Assembly: GCF_900009135.1 (NCBI RefSeq)
Contig: NZ_LT797710.1
Location: forward strand, 61,857-125,856
From: Planktothrix sp. PCC 11201
Lineage (GTDB): Bacteria; Cyanobacteriota; Cyanobacteriia; Cyanobacteriales; Microcoleaceae
DNA: 64,000 bases
Direction: 5' to 3'
The notes beneath the pieces are model-generated. The model worked only from the letters and a program-made list of their open reading frames with translations. It was not told where the DNA came from and made no database searches. Both the position numbers and the translations under genes were made by a program. Shown piece by piece: positions 26,676 to 37,300 of the stretch (the first letter of the stretch is position 1; the number at the start of each line of letters is the position of its first letter).

Positions 26676-27860
26676 CTAACGGTCAACCGAACCCATAATA
26701 ATATCGATACTCCCGAGAATTGCCACGAGGTCAGCGATTTTTTCCCCTCGAACTAATTCCGAGAGAATGGGTAAATTGCAGAAATCCGCCGCCCGAATTT
26801 TGAACCGCCAGGGAAAGACATTATCATCCCCAATAATATAAATACCGAGTTCTCCCTTCCCGCTTTCAATTCGGACATAATGTTCCCCTTTGGGAATTTT
26901 GAAGCTCGGGGCGATTTTCTTGCCAATAAATTGATAATCAAAACCATTCCATTCGGATTTCGGCCCGCCCATCATCCGTTGGGCTTCTAAATTTTCGTAG
27001 GGGCCGCCCGGAAGGGCTTCGAGGGCTTGATACAGGATTTTTAGGGATTCTCGCATTTCCCGAATCCGCACAAAATAACGGGCCAAACAGTCTCCGGCCG
27101 TTTCCCACTGCACATCCCAGTCCAATTCGTCGTAACATTCATAGTGGTCAACTTTGCGTAAATCCCACTTCACCCCAGAGGCGCGTAACATCGGGCCAGA
27201 TAATCCCCAGTTAATCGCCTGTTCCCGGGTAATGGTTCCTAAACCCTCAATCCGACGTCGGAAAATCGGGTTATTGCTGATTAAGCGTTCGTACTCGTCA
27301 ATTTTCGGCCCGAAATAATCGCAAAAATCTCGACATTTCTGCACCCAACCGTAGGGTAAATCGGCGGCTACGCCCCCAATCCGAAAATAGTTATTATTGA
27401 CCATCCGGTATCCGGTGGCGGCTTCCCAGAGATCATAAATCAGTTCCCGCTCTCGGAAAATATAGAAGAAGGGAGTTTGGGCGCCGACGTCGGCCAGGAA
27501 TGGGCCAAGCCATAATAGGTGATTAGCAATGCGGTTTAGTTCGAGCATAATCACCCGAATATATTGCGCCCGTTTGGGGACGGTGACTCCGGCCAATCTT
27601 TCCGGGCCATTCACCGTCACTGCTTCGTTGAACATTCCAGCGGCGTAGTCCCAACGGCTAACGTAGGGGACATACATGACAACGCTACGACTTTCGGCGA
27701 TTTTTTCCATACCGCGATGCAAATACCCAATCACGGGTTCACAGTCCACCACATCTTCCCCATCCAGGGTGACAATTAACCGTAAGACCCCGTGCATGGA
27801 GGGATGGTGTGGCCCCATGTTCAAGACCATCGGTTCTGTGCGGGTTTCAATTCTACTCAT
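26676..27860 (-). CDS. ndhH: NAD(P)H-quinone oxidoreductase subunit H
   Basis: 394 residues from ATG 27860 ([28 protein letters not shown]). A frame starting 19 codons upstream would add unrelated polar residues. NuoD/49-kDa family markers are [48 protein letters not shown] and the C-terminal [13 protein letters not shown]. It is a peripheral-arm subunit at the quinone site of the thylakoid NDH-1 complex, so it also belongs to the NDH-1MS complex built with NdhF4/NdhD4/CupB. It is a single gene here. Confidence 0.96.
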   Translation of the reverse strand: MSRIETRTEPMVLNMGPHHPSMHGVLRLIVTLDGEDVVDCEPVIGYLHRGMEKIAESRSVVMYVPYVSRWDYAAGMFNEAVTVNGPERLAGVTVPKRAQYIRVIMLELNRIANHLLWLGPFLADVGAQTPFFYIFRERELIYDLWEAATGYRMVNNNYFRIGGVAADLPYGWVQKCRDFCDYFGPKIDEYERLISNNPIFRRRIEGLGTITREQAINWGLSGPMLRASGVKWDLRKVDHYECYDELDWDVQWETAGDCLARYFVRIREMRESLKILYQALEALPGGPYENLEAQRMMGGPKSEWNGFDYQFIGKKIAPSFKIPKGEHYVRIESGKGELGIYIIGDDNVFPWRFKIRAADFCNLPILSELVRGEKIADLVAILGSIDIIMGSVDR

Positions 27861-27998
27861 ACTTTTATCGGTGTTCCCTAACGCGGATTTATGGATTTCT
27901 TGGGATTTTTGTTTCAATTGCTTAATATTATAGGAATACTTGGATAGTCTGAGATCGAAGTTTTAGCAAAAAATACTGGCAAGGGTCTGTACTTCCCC

Positions 27999-28013
27999 AG
28001 AAACCGGGTTTCT
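27999..28013. repeat. Dispersed AGAAACC-GGTTT palindromic repeat, copy 2
   Basis: AGAAACCGGGTTTCT is a near-perfect 15-bp palindrome in the ndhH upstream region, related to the repeat at 21767. Confidence 0.5.
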
Positions 28014-28146
28014 TAACTTCTGTGCGAAAGTCCTCAACCCGTTACTAATCTGATGTATTGGAAAAATGAACACTCGTTTTAGTTGTCTGTCCGATGTATG
28101 ATTAGGTTGTTAGTGATCGCAATTTCCCTTGTTCGGTGTTAATTGT

Positions 28147-28626
28147 ATGTCAAATAATGATCAAGTAACTCAATACACTGCTGGTGCGCTTAAAAGTCAA
28201 TACAAGACTTTTAAACAAGCAAAATTAGCATTGAATATCAAAGCTCAAAGCTGGCAGGCTTTAGTAGATAAGCTAAATGCTCCTAGTTATGAACAAATCA
28301 AAGAACAATTATTAAAATTAGAGCAAGAGAACCAATTTCTTCAAAAGGAAAACGAGATTTTAAAAAACTCTATTTCCAAAACAAAAGATTTTGATGAAGT
28401 TGGTTTTTGGCTTTTAGATAAAAATTTTAATCGATCAAATTTCTCAGATTTTGAAATTTCAGAAGAACAAACAAAAATAGAATCAAAAGCTAATCTTTTT
28501 TATAAAAAACTAGCTCAAAAATATCATCCTGATAAAGGAGGTACTGAAATGCAAATGTCTAATTTAAACCGTCTTTATGAACAAATGATGGCACTGGTTG
28601 CAATGAACAATGGATTAGGGAGATAA
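28147..28626 (+). CDS. Coiled-coil protein with C-terminal J-domain-like segment
   Basis: 159 residues from ATG 28147. Residues 6-45 form a basic helical region (YTAGALKSQYKTFKQAKLALNIKAQSWQALVDKLN). Residues 50-77 are a leucine/glutamate coiled coil (QIKEQLLKLEQENQFLQKENEIL). Residues 115-150 look like a J-domain: FYKKLAQKYHPDKGGTEM with the diagnostic HPD tripeptide, then a helix NLNRLYEQMMALV. J-domains stimulate Hsp70 ATPase. Unlike DnaJ there is no Gly/Phe or zinc domain. Only 3 bp separate it from the next gene, so the two are surely co-translated. I do not recognise a named family. Lysine-rich, AT-rich codon use suggests acquired DNA. Confidence 0.8.
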   Translation: MSNNDQVTQYTAGALKSQYKTFKQAKLALNIKAQSWQALVDKLNAPSYEQIKEQLLKLEQENQFLQKENEILKNSISKTKDFDEVGFWLLDKNFNRSNFSDFEISEEQTKIESKANLFYKKLAQKYHPDKGGTEMQMSNLNRLYEQMMALVAMNNGLGR

Positions 28627-28629
28627 GTT

Positions 28630-29334
28630 ATGAAAAAGATTGAAATTAGTGATAAAGGAAAAATTACTTTAGAAACCACTTTAACCCAGGGACAAATTTC
28701 TAAATTTAATGGTTTGATTCAGAAAATGATTATTGAGGATGGTGCTGCCTATATACCTATTGATGAACTACATGGCGTTTTATTAACTAATAGTCGAGAT
28801 CGAGCTAAAGTAATTATTAATAATTATAGAGATACTGTTAAAGCATACTTAGTTACTGATCCAATTCGCTTTCAAAAATATGGAGTAATAGCAGCAATAA
28901 GACCAGTCGGACTTTACAATCTGCTGGAAACCCTCGCAGAGGCTAATCCTAAACGAGCAAGCGATTATCGCGGTAGTCTGGCATTATTAGCATACATAGT
29001 AGCTAAACATCCTCAATTGGCTCTCTCATCAAGTATTGAAGCGAAATATAAGGAAGCTGTCCAAAATTCTGTAGTTGCCAAATTAAAAAGAACTCATAAT
29101 ATTTGTCAGCTATCTACAGAAACTTTTACTAATGATGATGAGAAGCACGTACATCATATTGAAGGACAGTCTGAAGATCCATCATTAGCCAATGATGAAA
29201 AAAACTTAATTGTAATTAAAGGAAGGATACACATAGACTACCATAACTGGATAAATATGCAACAATTAGCGACCAATAGGTACACTTTAAAACAGTATGC
29301 AGTTAAAAATAATTACTCTCTGGCAGCCATATAG
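28630..29334 (+). CDS. Putative HNH-endonuclease-like protein
   Basis: 234 residues. The C-terminal part has an HNH-type pattern: HVHHIEGQSEDP (His173, His175, His176), Asn192 in KNLIVIKG, and His201/His205 in RIHIDYHNW. This spacing fits a beta-beta-alpha metal nuclease. The N-terminal 150 residues (IEDGAAYIPIDELHGVLLTNSRDRAKVIINNYRD..., ASDYRGSLALLAYIVAKHP) match no family I recognise. It pairs with the J-domain gene directly upstream as an isolated two-gene unit between ndhH and rsmH. A role in mobile DNA or defence is possible but not shown. Zinc-binding Cys pairs seen in many HNH proteins are absent. Confidence 0.72.
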   Translation: MKKIEISDKGKITLETTLTQGQISKFNGLIQKMIIEDGAAYIPIDELHGVLLTNSRDRAKVIINNYRDTVKAYLVTDPIRFQKYGVIAAIRPVGLYNLLETLAEANPKRASDYRGSLALLAYIVAKHPQLALSSSIEAKYKEAVQNSVVAKLKRTHNICQLSTETFTNDDEKHVHHIEGQSEDPSLANDEKNLIVIKGRIHIDYHNWINMQQLATNRYTLKQYAVKNNYSLAAI

Positions 29335-29394
29335 AGTAACAAAATAAGATTGCTTTATTCATTAATAAATAACCATTCTATAGGAATAATTACA

Positions 29395-30306
29395 TTGTCT
29401 GAAATCGAAGTAGTGGAAGAAAATACTCAAAACTCCTTTGTCCATATTCCCGTATTGAGTCGGGAATTAATTGCGGGGTTAGAAATTCGTGCGGGGGGAG
29501 AATATCTCGATGCAACCGTTGGCGGTGGTGGACATAGTTTGTTATTATTGCAAGCCGGGGAGAATATCCAGTTAACAGCAATTGATCAAGATAAAGACGC
29601 GATCGCTGCTGCTCGGGTTAAATTTGAACAAGCAGATCTTTCTCTATTGGAAAGAGTGCAGTTTTGGCAAGGAAACTTTGCTGAATATCAGCCCAAATCT
29701 AAACAATTTGATGGAATTATAGCGGATTTAGGGGTAAGTTCCTATCAGTTTGATCAGCCAGAAAGAGGGTTTAGTTTTCGCCATACCGCCCCTTTAGATA
29801 TGCGAATGAATCAACAACAATCTTTGACGGCGGCGGAGATTATTAACCATTGGGATGAGAAGCAATTAGCGGATATTTTTTATCAGTATGGGGAAGAAAG
29901 ATTATCCAGACGCATTGCCAAAGGAATTGTAGAAAAACGGCCGTTTCAAACCACAACGGATTTAGCCTATGCGATCGGCGGTTGTGTTCCAGCGAGTTAT
30001 CGTCATGGACGAATTCATCCGGCTACCCGTGTCTTTCAAGCATTAAGAATTGCGGTGAATCAAGAGTTAACTCGTTTAGAAAAATTTATAGATCAAGCGC
30101 AATATTGGTTAAAACCTGGAGGTAGAATTGGGGTGATTAGTTTTCATAGTTTAGAAGATAGAATCGTTAAACATCGGTTAAAAGAGTCTCCTATTTTGCA
30201 GGTATTAACTAAAAAACCAATTCAACCCCAACCCGATGAACTGAATAATAATAACCGTTCTCGTTCAGCTAAATTAAGATTAGCTGAACGAAAGATAATA
30301 GAATAA
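29395..30306 (+). CDS. rsmH: 16S rRNA (cytosine1402-N4)-methyltransferase RsmH
   Basis: About 303 residues from a TTG at 29395 ([12 protein letters not shown]). There is no ATG; an earlier TTG at 29350 is in frame and a GTG occurs a few codons later, so the start is uncertain. Markers are [13 protein letters not shown], the SAM-binding [45 protein letters not shown] and the C-terminal [18 protein letters not shown] and [17 protein letters not shown]. It methylates C1402 in the ribosomal decoding centre. The gene is followed by a CCATGG-centred palindrome. Confidence 0.94.
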   Translation: MSEIEVVEENTQNSFVHIPVLSRELIAGLEIRAGGEYLDATVGGGGHSLLLLQAGENIQLTAIDQDKDAIAAARVKFEQADLSLLERVQFWQGNFAEYQPKSKQFDGIIADLGVSSYQFDQPERGFSFRHTAPLDMRMNQQQSLTAAEIINHWDEKQLADIFYQYGEERLSRRIAKGIVEKRPFQTTTDLAYAIGGCVPASYRHGRIHPATRVFQALRIAVNQELTRLEKFIDQAQYWLKPGGRIGVISFHSLEDRIVKHRLKESPILQVLTKKPIQPQPDELNNNNRSRSAKLRLAERKIIE

Positions 30307-30307
30307 C

Positions 30308-30349
30308 GTAGAGACGCACCAAGACAGACGCGCCATGGCACGTCTCTAC
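30308..30349. repeat. CCATGG-centred palindrome, copy 2
   Basis: GTAGAGACGCACC...GACGCGCCATGGCACGTC and a closing TCTCTAC. Right after the rsmH stop; same family as 24700-24733. Confidence 0.8.
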
Positions 30350-30480
30350 AGCCAGAAATCACGTTCAGTGGATTATGAATTGGGGAAGACTCCGCCCCTA
30401 TCATTGTTGTGATTTTGGGTAATTTATGCAACTCGCTATAGTTGCTATAATAGCAAAATTGAGTTAATAGTATATCTCCG

Positions 30481-31302
30481 ATGCTGATGAACATTCTCAA
30501 AAAATATTCTGTATTCATTCTGTTGGTGATTGCGATTTTGATCGCTCCCGTTTGGACAATGCTAACCTCTGCCCAAACTTCTAATACTCTGAAAACTCAA
30601 GTCATCGAATATCGCCAAGGAGATGCGGTTTTAGAAGGATATTTAGCCTATGATTCTTCAAAAACAGGCAAACGTCCAGGGGTGTTGGTTGTGCATGAAT
30701 GGAAGGGGTTAGATGACTATGCAAAAAAACGCACAGAACAACTGGCTAGTATGGGTTATGTTGCCTTTGCTGCGGATATTTATGGCAAAGGAATTCGACC
30801 CCAAACCGCAGAGGAAGCTAAAACCCAAGCGACCCTTTACCGCAATAACCGGGCGTTATTAAGGGAAAGGGTAAATGCTGCTTTAGCAGAACTTCGTAAA
30901 CAACCTCAAACTGATCCTGAAAAGTTGGCTGCGATTGGCTATTGTTTCGGAGGAACAACAGTGTTAGAATTGGCAAGAAGTGGTGCAGATGTGGATGGGG
31001 TGGTGAGTTTTCATGGCGGTTTAGATAGTCCTAATCCCCAGGATGGGAAACGAATTAAAAGCAAAGTTTTGGTCTTACATGGGGCGGATGATCCGTTAGT
31101 TTCCCAAGAGGATATTCAGGCATTTGAGAAGGAATTGCGAGAGGGAAATGTCGATTGGCAAATGGTGAATTATGGTAGAACAGTTCATAGTTTTACTAAT
31201 CCGAAATCGGGGGATGATCCCTCTAAAGGAATCGCCTATAATCCCGATTCTGATCGTCGTTCTTTTGAAGCGATGAAACTATTTTTTGAGGAAATTTTTT
31301 AA
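30481..31302 (+). CDS. Dienelactone hydrolase family protein
   Basis: 273 residues with an N-terminal hydrophobic segment (about 8-30, SVFILLVIAILIAPVWTML) that may be a signal peptide or anchor. The alpha/beta hydrolase core has GVLVVHEWKGLDDY, the nucleophile elbow GYCFGG (Cys, as in dienelactone hydrolases), KVLVLHGADDPLV with the catalytic Asp, and VNYGRTVHSFTNP with the catalytic His. The triad Cys-Asp-His is complete. The substrate is unknown; in this family it need not be dienelactone. An alternative ATG lies two codons downstream. Confidence 0.88.
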   Translation: MLMNILKKYSVFILLVIAILIAPVWTMLTSAQTSNTLKTQVIEYRQGDAVLEGYLAYDSSKTGKRPGVLVVHEWKGLDDYAKKRTEQLASMGYVAFAADIYGKGIRPQTAEEAKTQATLYRNNRALLRERVNAALAELRKQPQTDPEKLAAIGYCFGGTTVLELARSGADVDGVVSFHGGLDSPNPQDGKRIKSKVLVLHGADDPLVSQEDIQAFEKELREGNVDWQMVNYGRTVHSFTNPKSGDDPSKGIAYNPDSDRRSFEAMKLFFEEIF

Positions 31303-31312
31303 AGGTTAAAGG

Positions 31313-31345
31313 TGCGATCGCTTTTTTAAACAAGAGGCGATCGCA
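31313..31345. terminator. Bidirectional HIP1 hairpin terminator
   Basis: TGCGATCGC and GCGATCGCA, two HIP1 octamers in inverted arrangement, enclose CTTTTTTAAACAAGAG between the convergent hydrolase and DUF1345 genes. Positioned to stop transcription from both sides. Confidence 0.55.
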
Positions 31346-31366
31346 TTTATTTTCTATAGATTTCTA

Positions 31367-32035
31367 TTAAATTAAACCTGCAATAATATTAATACTCATC
31401 GCCACAATTACGGTATTAAAGAAAAAAGAAAGAATGCTATGAAATAGCGATAAACGCCTTAATGATCGCGAGGTAATTTGTACATCTGAAACTTGACTGG
31501 TCATGCCAATTACAAAAGAAAAATATAAAAAATCCCAGTAGTCTGGCTCTATATCTTCGGGAAAATCCAGTCCTCCTGCTGGAGAATTACTGAGAGTTTT
31601 ATGGTCTTGATAATATTCATGGGCATAGTGAATCGCAAAAATTGTATGAACTAGCAACCATGACCCAATAATTGTGATCACTGCCAAAATTATATGGGGA
31701 ATAATTATATGAATATTCTGATCTTTTGTTTCTTTTAATATAAAAGTAATTGCTAATATACTAGCACAGGCAGCAGCCGTAATTAAGCTCAAAATTACTA
31801 ATCTTCCTTCATCCTGACTTTGAGCATTGCGGCGCATTGTTTTGGGGATTGCTTGCACCATTAATAGCCAAGTTGAGATTAAAAAACAGAGCATTCCCGT
31901 ATTCCATACCGAGAGAATCCGAGTGGATAAACTAAACCAAGATGGCAGAAAAAATGATGATATTAAAGAGAATAAAGCCGATAAAATCAGGCGATAGCGA
32001 ACTCTCCATTGGTGAGGAATTTGAGGTTTGAGCAT
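31367..32035 (-). CDS. DUF1345 family membrane protein
   Basis: 222 residues from ATG 32035; a TTG at 32050 is also in frame. Four to five hydrophobic segments. The C-terminal block DYWDFLYFSFVIGMTSQVSDVQITSRSLRRLSLFHSILSFFFNTVIVAMSINI is the hallmark of DUF1345. HTIFAIHYAHEYYQD lies in the middle. The function of the family is unknown. It lies 21 bp after the GGDEF-EAL gene on the same strand, so the two may be co-transcribed. Confidence 0.88.
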   Translation of the reverse strand: MLKPQIPHQWRVRYRLILSALFSLISSFFLPSWFSLSTRILSVWNTGMLCFLISTWLLMVQAIPKTMRRNAQSQDEGRLVILSLITAAACASILAITFILKETKDQNIHIIIPHIILAVITIIGSWLLVHTIFAIHYAHEYYQDHKTLSNSPAGGLDFPEDIEPDYWDFLYFSFVIGMTSQVSDVQITSRSLRRLSLFHSILSFFFNTVIVAMSINIIAGLI

Positions 32036-32056
32036 TAGTTTATATCCCAAATTTTA

Positions 32057-34207
32057 TTAATTAAAGTTAATTGGGACGGGGTGGGAAATTCCGTAACCCT
32101 GAGCATAATCAACTCCTATCTCCCGCAATTTTTCTAAGATCATTTCGTCCTCGACAAACTCAGCCACCGTTTCCAAATTCATGGCATGGGCAATATGATT
32201 AAAACTTTCAACGATCGCTTGAGAAATCAAATTATGATTAATATTCTTGACAAAAATACCATCTATTTTTAGATAATCAACGGGTAAATTCATCAAATAA
32301 GCAAAGGAGCTTAACCCACTGCCAAAATCATCTAAAGCAAAACTACAGCCAATCTCTTTGAGCGCGCCTATGAAATATCGGGCTTGGTCAAAGTTAGCGA
32401 TCGCTTCGGTTTCAGTAATTTCAAAACAAATGGTCTGTGGGGGAATTTGGAAGCGAGGAAATTGTTCGATTAAAAACCTCATAAACTGATGATTACAAAT
32501 ACTAGCACCAGAAAGATTAATCGTATATAAGCCTTTAGTCAGAATTTCTTGCCTAGATAAATTTTGATAATTCGAGAAAAAAGTTTCAATTACCCAGCAA
32601 TCGATCTCGGTGATCAAGCCATAACGTTCGGCGGCGGGAATAAACTCATTAGGCGAGACTAATTCGTCATTATCACCTAACATTCTGACCAAAATCTCAT
32701 AATGCTCTACTAAAGGTTTAGAAGTAATAGAGATAATCTTTTGATAGTAGAGACAAAAACGATTGGTTTCCAGGGCTCGACTGATTTTGGCAATTAACTG
32801 TCTCTCCCCCCGCTGTTTAATGAGTTCGCGATCATCTTGACGGTAAATATGAACACAGTTGCGCCCGTTCGCTTTAGCAGCATAACAAGCCGCATCAGCT
32901 GCTCCTAAAACCTCCATCAAATCTCGGCTAGTTTGGTCAATGGCAACCACTCCAATACTGACCCCGAGGATAAAAGTTTTGCCACTCCACATAAACCGAA
33001 ACTGACGCACTAGGTCTTTGAGATTTTCTGCAATATCAAAAGATTGAGCGAGGGGACATTGATTGAGCAAAAGACCAAATTCATCACCCCCCAGGCGAGC
33101 CAATATATCATTAGCGCGAACCCCCTGTTGTAAAAGTTCCGTAATTTGACGCAGTAACTCATCCCCAGCAATATGACCGACGGTATCGTTAACAACTTTA
33201 AACTGATCTAAATCTAAATAACAGAGAACGTGCTGCTGATTGCTATTTTTAGTAGAAGCGATCGCATCTATGAGGTACTGCTCAAATCCTCGACGGTTAA
33301 TTAACCCTGTCAGGGCATCATGACTGGCTTCCCAGGAGAGTTGACGGGTGAGATGACGCCATTGGGTCATATCATGAAAGACAATGACTGCGCCGATAAC
33401 TTCACCTTGACGATCGCGAATTGGGGCTGCTGAGTCCTCAATCGCATACTCCGTCCCATCCCGGGCAATCAGAATTGTATGGTTATTAGCTGAACCTACT
33501 ATTTTCCCTTCTAACAGTGCTTGGCTGACCGGATTATCTGCGGGTTTTCGGGTAACTTCATTAATAATTACCAAAACCTCAGATAAAGAAAGTCCTTGGG
33601 CCTGCTCTGCTTTCCAGCCCGTGAGTTTTTCAGCAACTGAATTAATATATCTAATATTCCCTTGGGCATCAGTGGTAATCACCCCATCACCAATAGATTG
33701 TAAGGTCACCTGAGCTAATTCTTTTTCAGCAAAGAGGATATCTTTGAGGCGTTGATGTTCTTCTATCTCTTTGAGCAGGCGCAAATTCTGTTCTTGCAGT
33801 CTTTTTTGGAGTCGTTGGATAGTGAGGTGAGTTTCGACCCGGGCTAATACTTCTTCGACTTGAAACGGCTTAGAAATATAATCTACCCCGCCCGCCGCCA
33901 GTCCTTGAACTTTATTTAATGTTTCATTCAGTGCACTTAAAAAAATCACGGGAATATTTGCGGTGCGCTCATCGGATTTTAATTGTCTGCACACTTCATA
34001 GCCATCGATATCGGGTAATTTAATATCAAGTAAGATTAATTCCGTCGATGGAGATTGGGCGGCTCTGAGTGCCATGGCCCCCGTCGTGGCACTGCGAACC
34101 TTATAGCCTTCTTCACTCAAGGTATCCCTGAGCAAACGGAGGTTATCGGGTAAATCGTCAACGATTAAAATATCCCCTTGATGACTGATAATTGGATCGC
34201 TTATCAT
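32057..34207 (-). CDS. Response regulator with PAS, GGDEF and EAL domains
   Basis: 716 residues. REC domain at 10-130 (ILIVDDLPDNLRLLRDTL, phospho-acceptor Asp in ELILLDIKLPD, Lys in ISKPF). A coiled linker and a PAS/PAC domain at about 165-290 follow, then a diguanylate cyclase domain with intact GGDEF (ARLGGDEFG) and a phosphodiesterase domain with YEILVRM in place of EAL plus the conserved DDFGSGLSSFAYL. The catalytic Glu of the EAL position is kept, so both activities are possible. It should tune cyclic di-GMP under control of a sensor kinase; the divergent hybrid kinase at 34360 is the obvious candidate. Confidence 0.93.
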   Translation of the reverse strand: MISDPIISHQGDILIVDDLPDNLRLLRDTLSEEGYKVRSATTGAMALRAAQSPSTELILLDIKLPDIDGYEVCRQLKSDERTANIPVIFLSALNETLNKVQGLAAGGVDYISKPFQVEEVLARVETHLTIQRLQKRLQEQNLRLLKEIEEHQRLKDILFAEKELAQVTLQSIGDGVITTDAQGNIRYINSVAEKLTGWKAEQAQGLSLSEVLVIINEVTRKPADNPVSQALLEGKIVGSANNHTILIARDGTEYAIEDSAAPIRDRQGEVIGAVIVFHDMTQWRHLTRQLSWEASHDALTGLINRRGFEQYLIDAIASTKNSNQQHVLCYLDLDQFKVVNDTVGHIAGDELLRQITELLQQGVRANDILARLGGDEFGLLLNQCPLAQSFDIAENLKDLVRQFRFMWSGKTFILGVSIGVVAIDQTSRDLMEVLGAADAACYAAKANGRNCVHIYRQDDRELIKQRGERQLIAKISRALETNRFCLYYQKIISITSKPLVEHYEILVRMLGDNDELVSPNEFIPAAERYGLITEIDCWVIETFFSNYQNLSRQEILTKGLYTINLSGASICNHQFMRFLIEQFPRFQIPPQTICFEITETEAIANFDQARYFIGALKEIGCSFALDDFGSGLSSFAYLMNLPVDYLKIDGIFVKNINHNLISQAIVESFNHIAHAMNLETVAEFVEDEMILEKLREIGVDYAQGYGISHPVPINFN

Positions 34208-34359
34208 GCTATATCTTTAATTTGATAAAATTTAAGTATAATATAGCAATATTTTACTGAATAGGGAAAAAATATTAATGGGTTTTTATTAGATACTCAT
34301 ATTTTATTTTCTGGGGATTTCAGATAGTTGGAATTTCCTAAATATCAAGTAAATCGGTT

Positions 34360-37300
34360 ATGAAAAATCGGACTTCCCAAATCGCCGGGCTACTGGTTAT
34401 TTCCATCTCTGTAATTGTACTCCTAGGTTGGCAATTTAACCTATCCCTGCTCAAAAGTGGTTTTCCCTCGATGACCTCAACCATGAAAGTAAACACAGCA
34501 CTGTGCTTTCTGTCTGCTGGAGTATCTTTAATATTGTTGTCGCGCCCACGACCCACCCAACTATATTATCGAATCTCTCAAGGTTTAGCCGGAGCGATCA
34601 TTTTCATCGGTTTACTAACCCTGAGCGGATATTTATTCGGTTCGGATTTGAAGACAAATCATGGATATATTGTATCCTCAGAAACCCATGATTCAGGACG
34701 CATGAGAATCAATACGGCGTTCAATTTTGTCCTGATGGGAGTAGCCCTATTCCTACTCGGGCGAAACCGTCCCTGGAATATTGGGTTGGCTCAGATTTGT
34801 AGTAGTGTTGCGGCTTTAATTTCTCTGTTAGCGTTATTAGGACACCTATTCCATGTCGATGTTCTTGAACGATTTTTCCTCCTAAGCACGGGTCAAGCAA
34901 TCAACTCAATCCTAGCCTTTTTCCTTCTCCATATCGGAATTTTGTGGCTCCGACCGCAGGAGGGATTCATGCAGGTCTTAACCAGTCCCCTAGTGGGTGG
35001 TGTCATACTTCGACTGTTACTCCCTTGGGCAATTGTTTTTCCCATATCCCTAAACTTGTTAACATTTCAAGGACAAAAATTAGGCTGGTATAACGCCGAA
35101 TTTGGCTATAGTTTACGGTCAATCATTCTAGTTTTGACCTTCTCAATTCTGCTCTGGGTCACGGCTCGATTTTTGAACCAAATTGATCACCAACGCCAAC
35201 AAGCCGAGGTACAACTCAAAAAAATTAACCAAACCTTAGAAAGTCTTGTAACCGAACGCACAGAATCTTTAGAAAAATCCCAGGCTCGTTTTGCCGGAAT
35301 TTTAGAAATTGCCAATGATGCGATTATTTCAGTGGATAGCACTCAACATATTACCCTGTTTAATCAAGGGGCGGAAAAGATTTTTGGTTACAAACTAGAG
35401 GAGGTTTTGGGGCAACCTTTGAGTTTATTACTCCCAGAACAGTTTAGAAATGCCCATCATCAGCATATCCAAAAATTTGCCCAGTCTTCGGGAAAAGCCA
35501 GAAGAATGGGAGAACGAGGTGAAATTTGGGGTCGTCGTCGAAATGGGACGCAGTTTTTGGCTGAAGCCTCAATTTCTCGGTTAGAAATCGGAGACGAAAC
35601 ATTATTTACGGTTATTTTGCGGGATATTAGCGATCGCAAACAGATTGAGACGGCTTTACGCAATAGTGAAGAACAGTTTCGCCATGCGTTTCAAGATGCC
35701 TCAATTGGGATGGGAATTCTTTCGATGGATGGGCATTGGCTGAAAGTCAATCCTGCTTTGTGTCAAATTGTTGGCTACTCTCCAGAGGAATTGCTAACAC
35801 TAACATTTGAAGATATTACCTATCCTGAAGACTTGGAAGTAGATCTGAACAATAGACATCAGCTATTAGCAGGAACCCTGTCAACTTACCAACGAGAAAA
35901 ACGTTATATCCATAAGCAAGGACATATTGTTTGGATTCTGCTGAATGGATCGGTCGTCCAAGATCAGCAGGGAAATCCACTGCACATTATTGCTCAAATC
36001 CAAGATATCACGGCCAGAAAAGAAGCTCAAAAGACCCTAGAACTGCAAAGCATTATTATGAATAATATGGCGGGGGGAGTCTGTTTAGTTAAAGTCCCAG
36101 ATTTGATAATTGTCTACACTAATCCCAAGTTTGATGCGATGTTTGGCTATGCAGAGGGCGAACTTTCCGGTCAACCCGTGGGTGTAATTAATTATGTCGA
36201 TACCCGGGTGACGCCCGATGCCACCGTTGAAGATATCGCCACCCAACTTGAACGGGACGGGGAAGCCAAATATGAGGTCTACAATCGGAAAAAAGATGGC
36301 ACACTCTTTTGGTGCCGAGTTCACACCTCTAGGTTTGAGCATCCTGAATACGGAACTGTATATGTTGCTGTTCAGCAGAATATCACAGAGCTAAGACTGG
36401 CGGAACAAGCCCTGCAAGCCACCACTAATCGCCTTAACTTTCTGCTCAACTACAGCCCCGTTGTGATTTTTAGCAGTAGACCCGATGGTGACTATGGTGC
36501 AACATTTGTTAGCGAAAATATCAAGGATTTATTGGGCTACGAACCCAAAGCGTTTTTAGAAGATTCTGAATTTTGGATGAATCATCTACATCCAGATGAC
36601 GCAGATCAAGTGTTTAATGGACTGGCAAATCTATTCGACGATGGTTTTCATTTTCAAGAATTCCGTCTTCTGCACGCAGATGGGAATTATCGTTGGGTAC
36701 TCGAACAAGTCAAACTCATTCGAGATCAGGTAGGTAGACCTGTGGAAATTTTGGGATATTTAATTGATATTAGCGATCGCAAACAATTTGAATTAGAACT
36801 TCAGCAGGCAAAAGAAGCAGCAGAAGCAGCTAACCAAGCTAAGAGTATCTTTCTTGCCAATATGAGTCATGAACTCCGCACCCCCCTCAACTCAATTTTA
36901 GGATTCACGCAATTAATGAGCTATGAAAGCGCTTTGCCTCCTTCCGTCCAAGAACGCTTACAAATTGTTAATCGGAGTGGTAAACATTTGTTGGATTTGA
37001 TTAATGATATTTTAGATTTATCCAAAATTGAAAGCGGACGGATGACCCTCAATCTTTCTGACTTTGACTTAACAAATTTACTAACTTCCATTCAAGATCT
37101 GTTTCAAGTTAAAGTTCAATCTAAAGAATTACAGCTAATTGTTGAGCGAGATCCCGATCTTCCCAAATTTGTGCATACCGATGAGAAAAAACTCTATCAA
37201 GTCTTAGTCAATCTCCTCGGTAATGCGATTAAGTTTACTAAGCAAGGAAGTATCACCCTGCGGGTAAGAGTAGGACAAAAAGAAACAAACTTCTGTCGTA

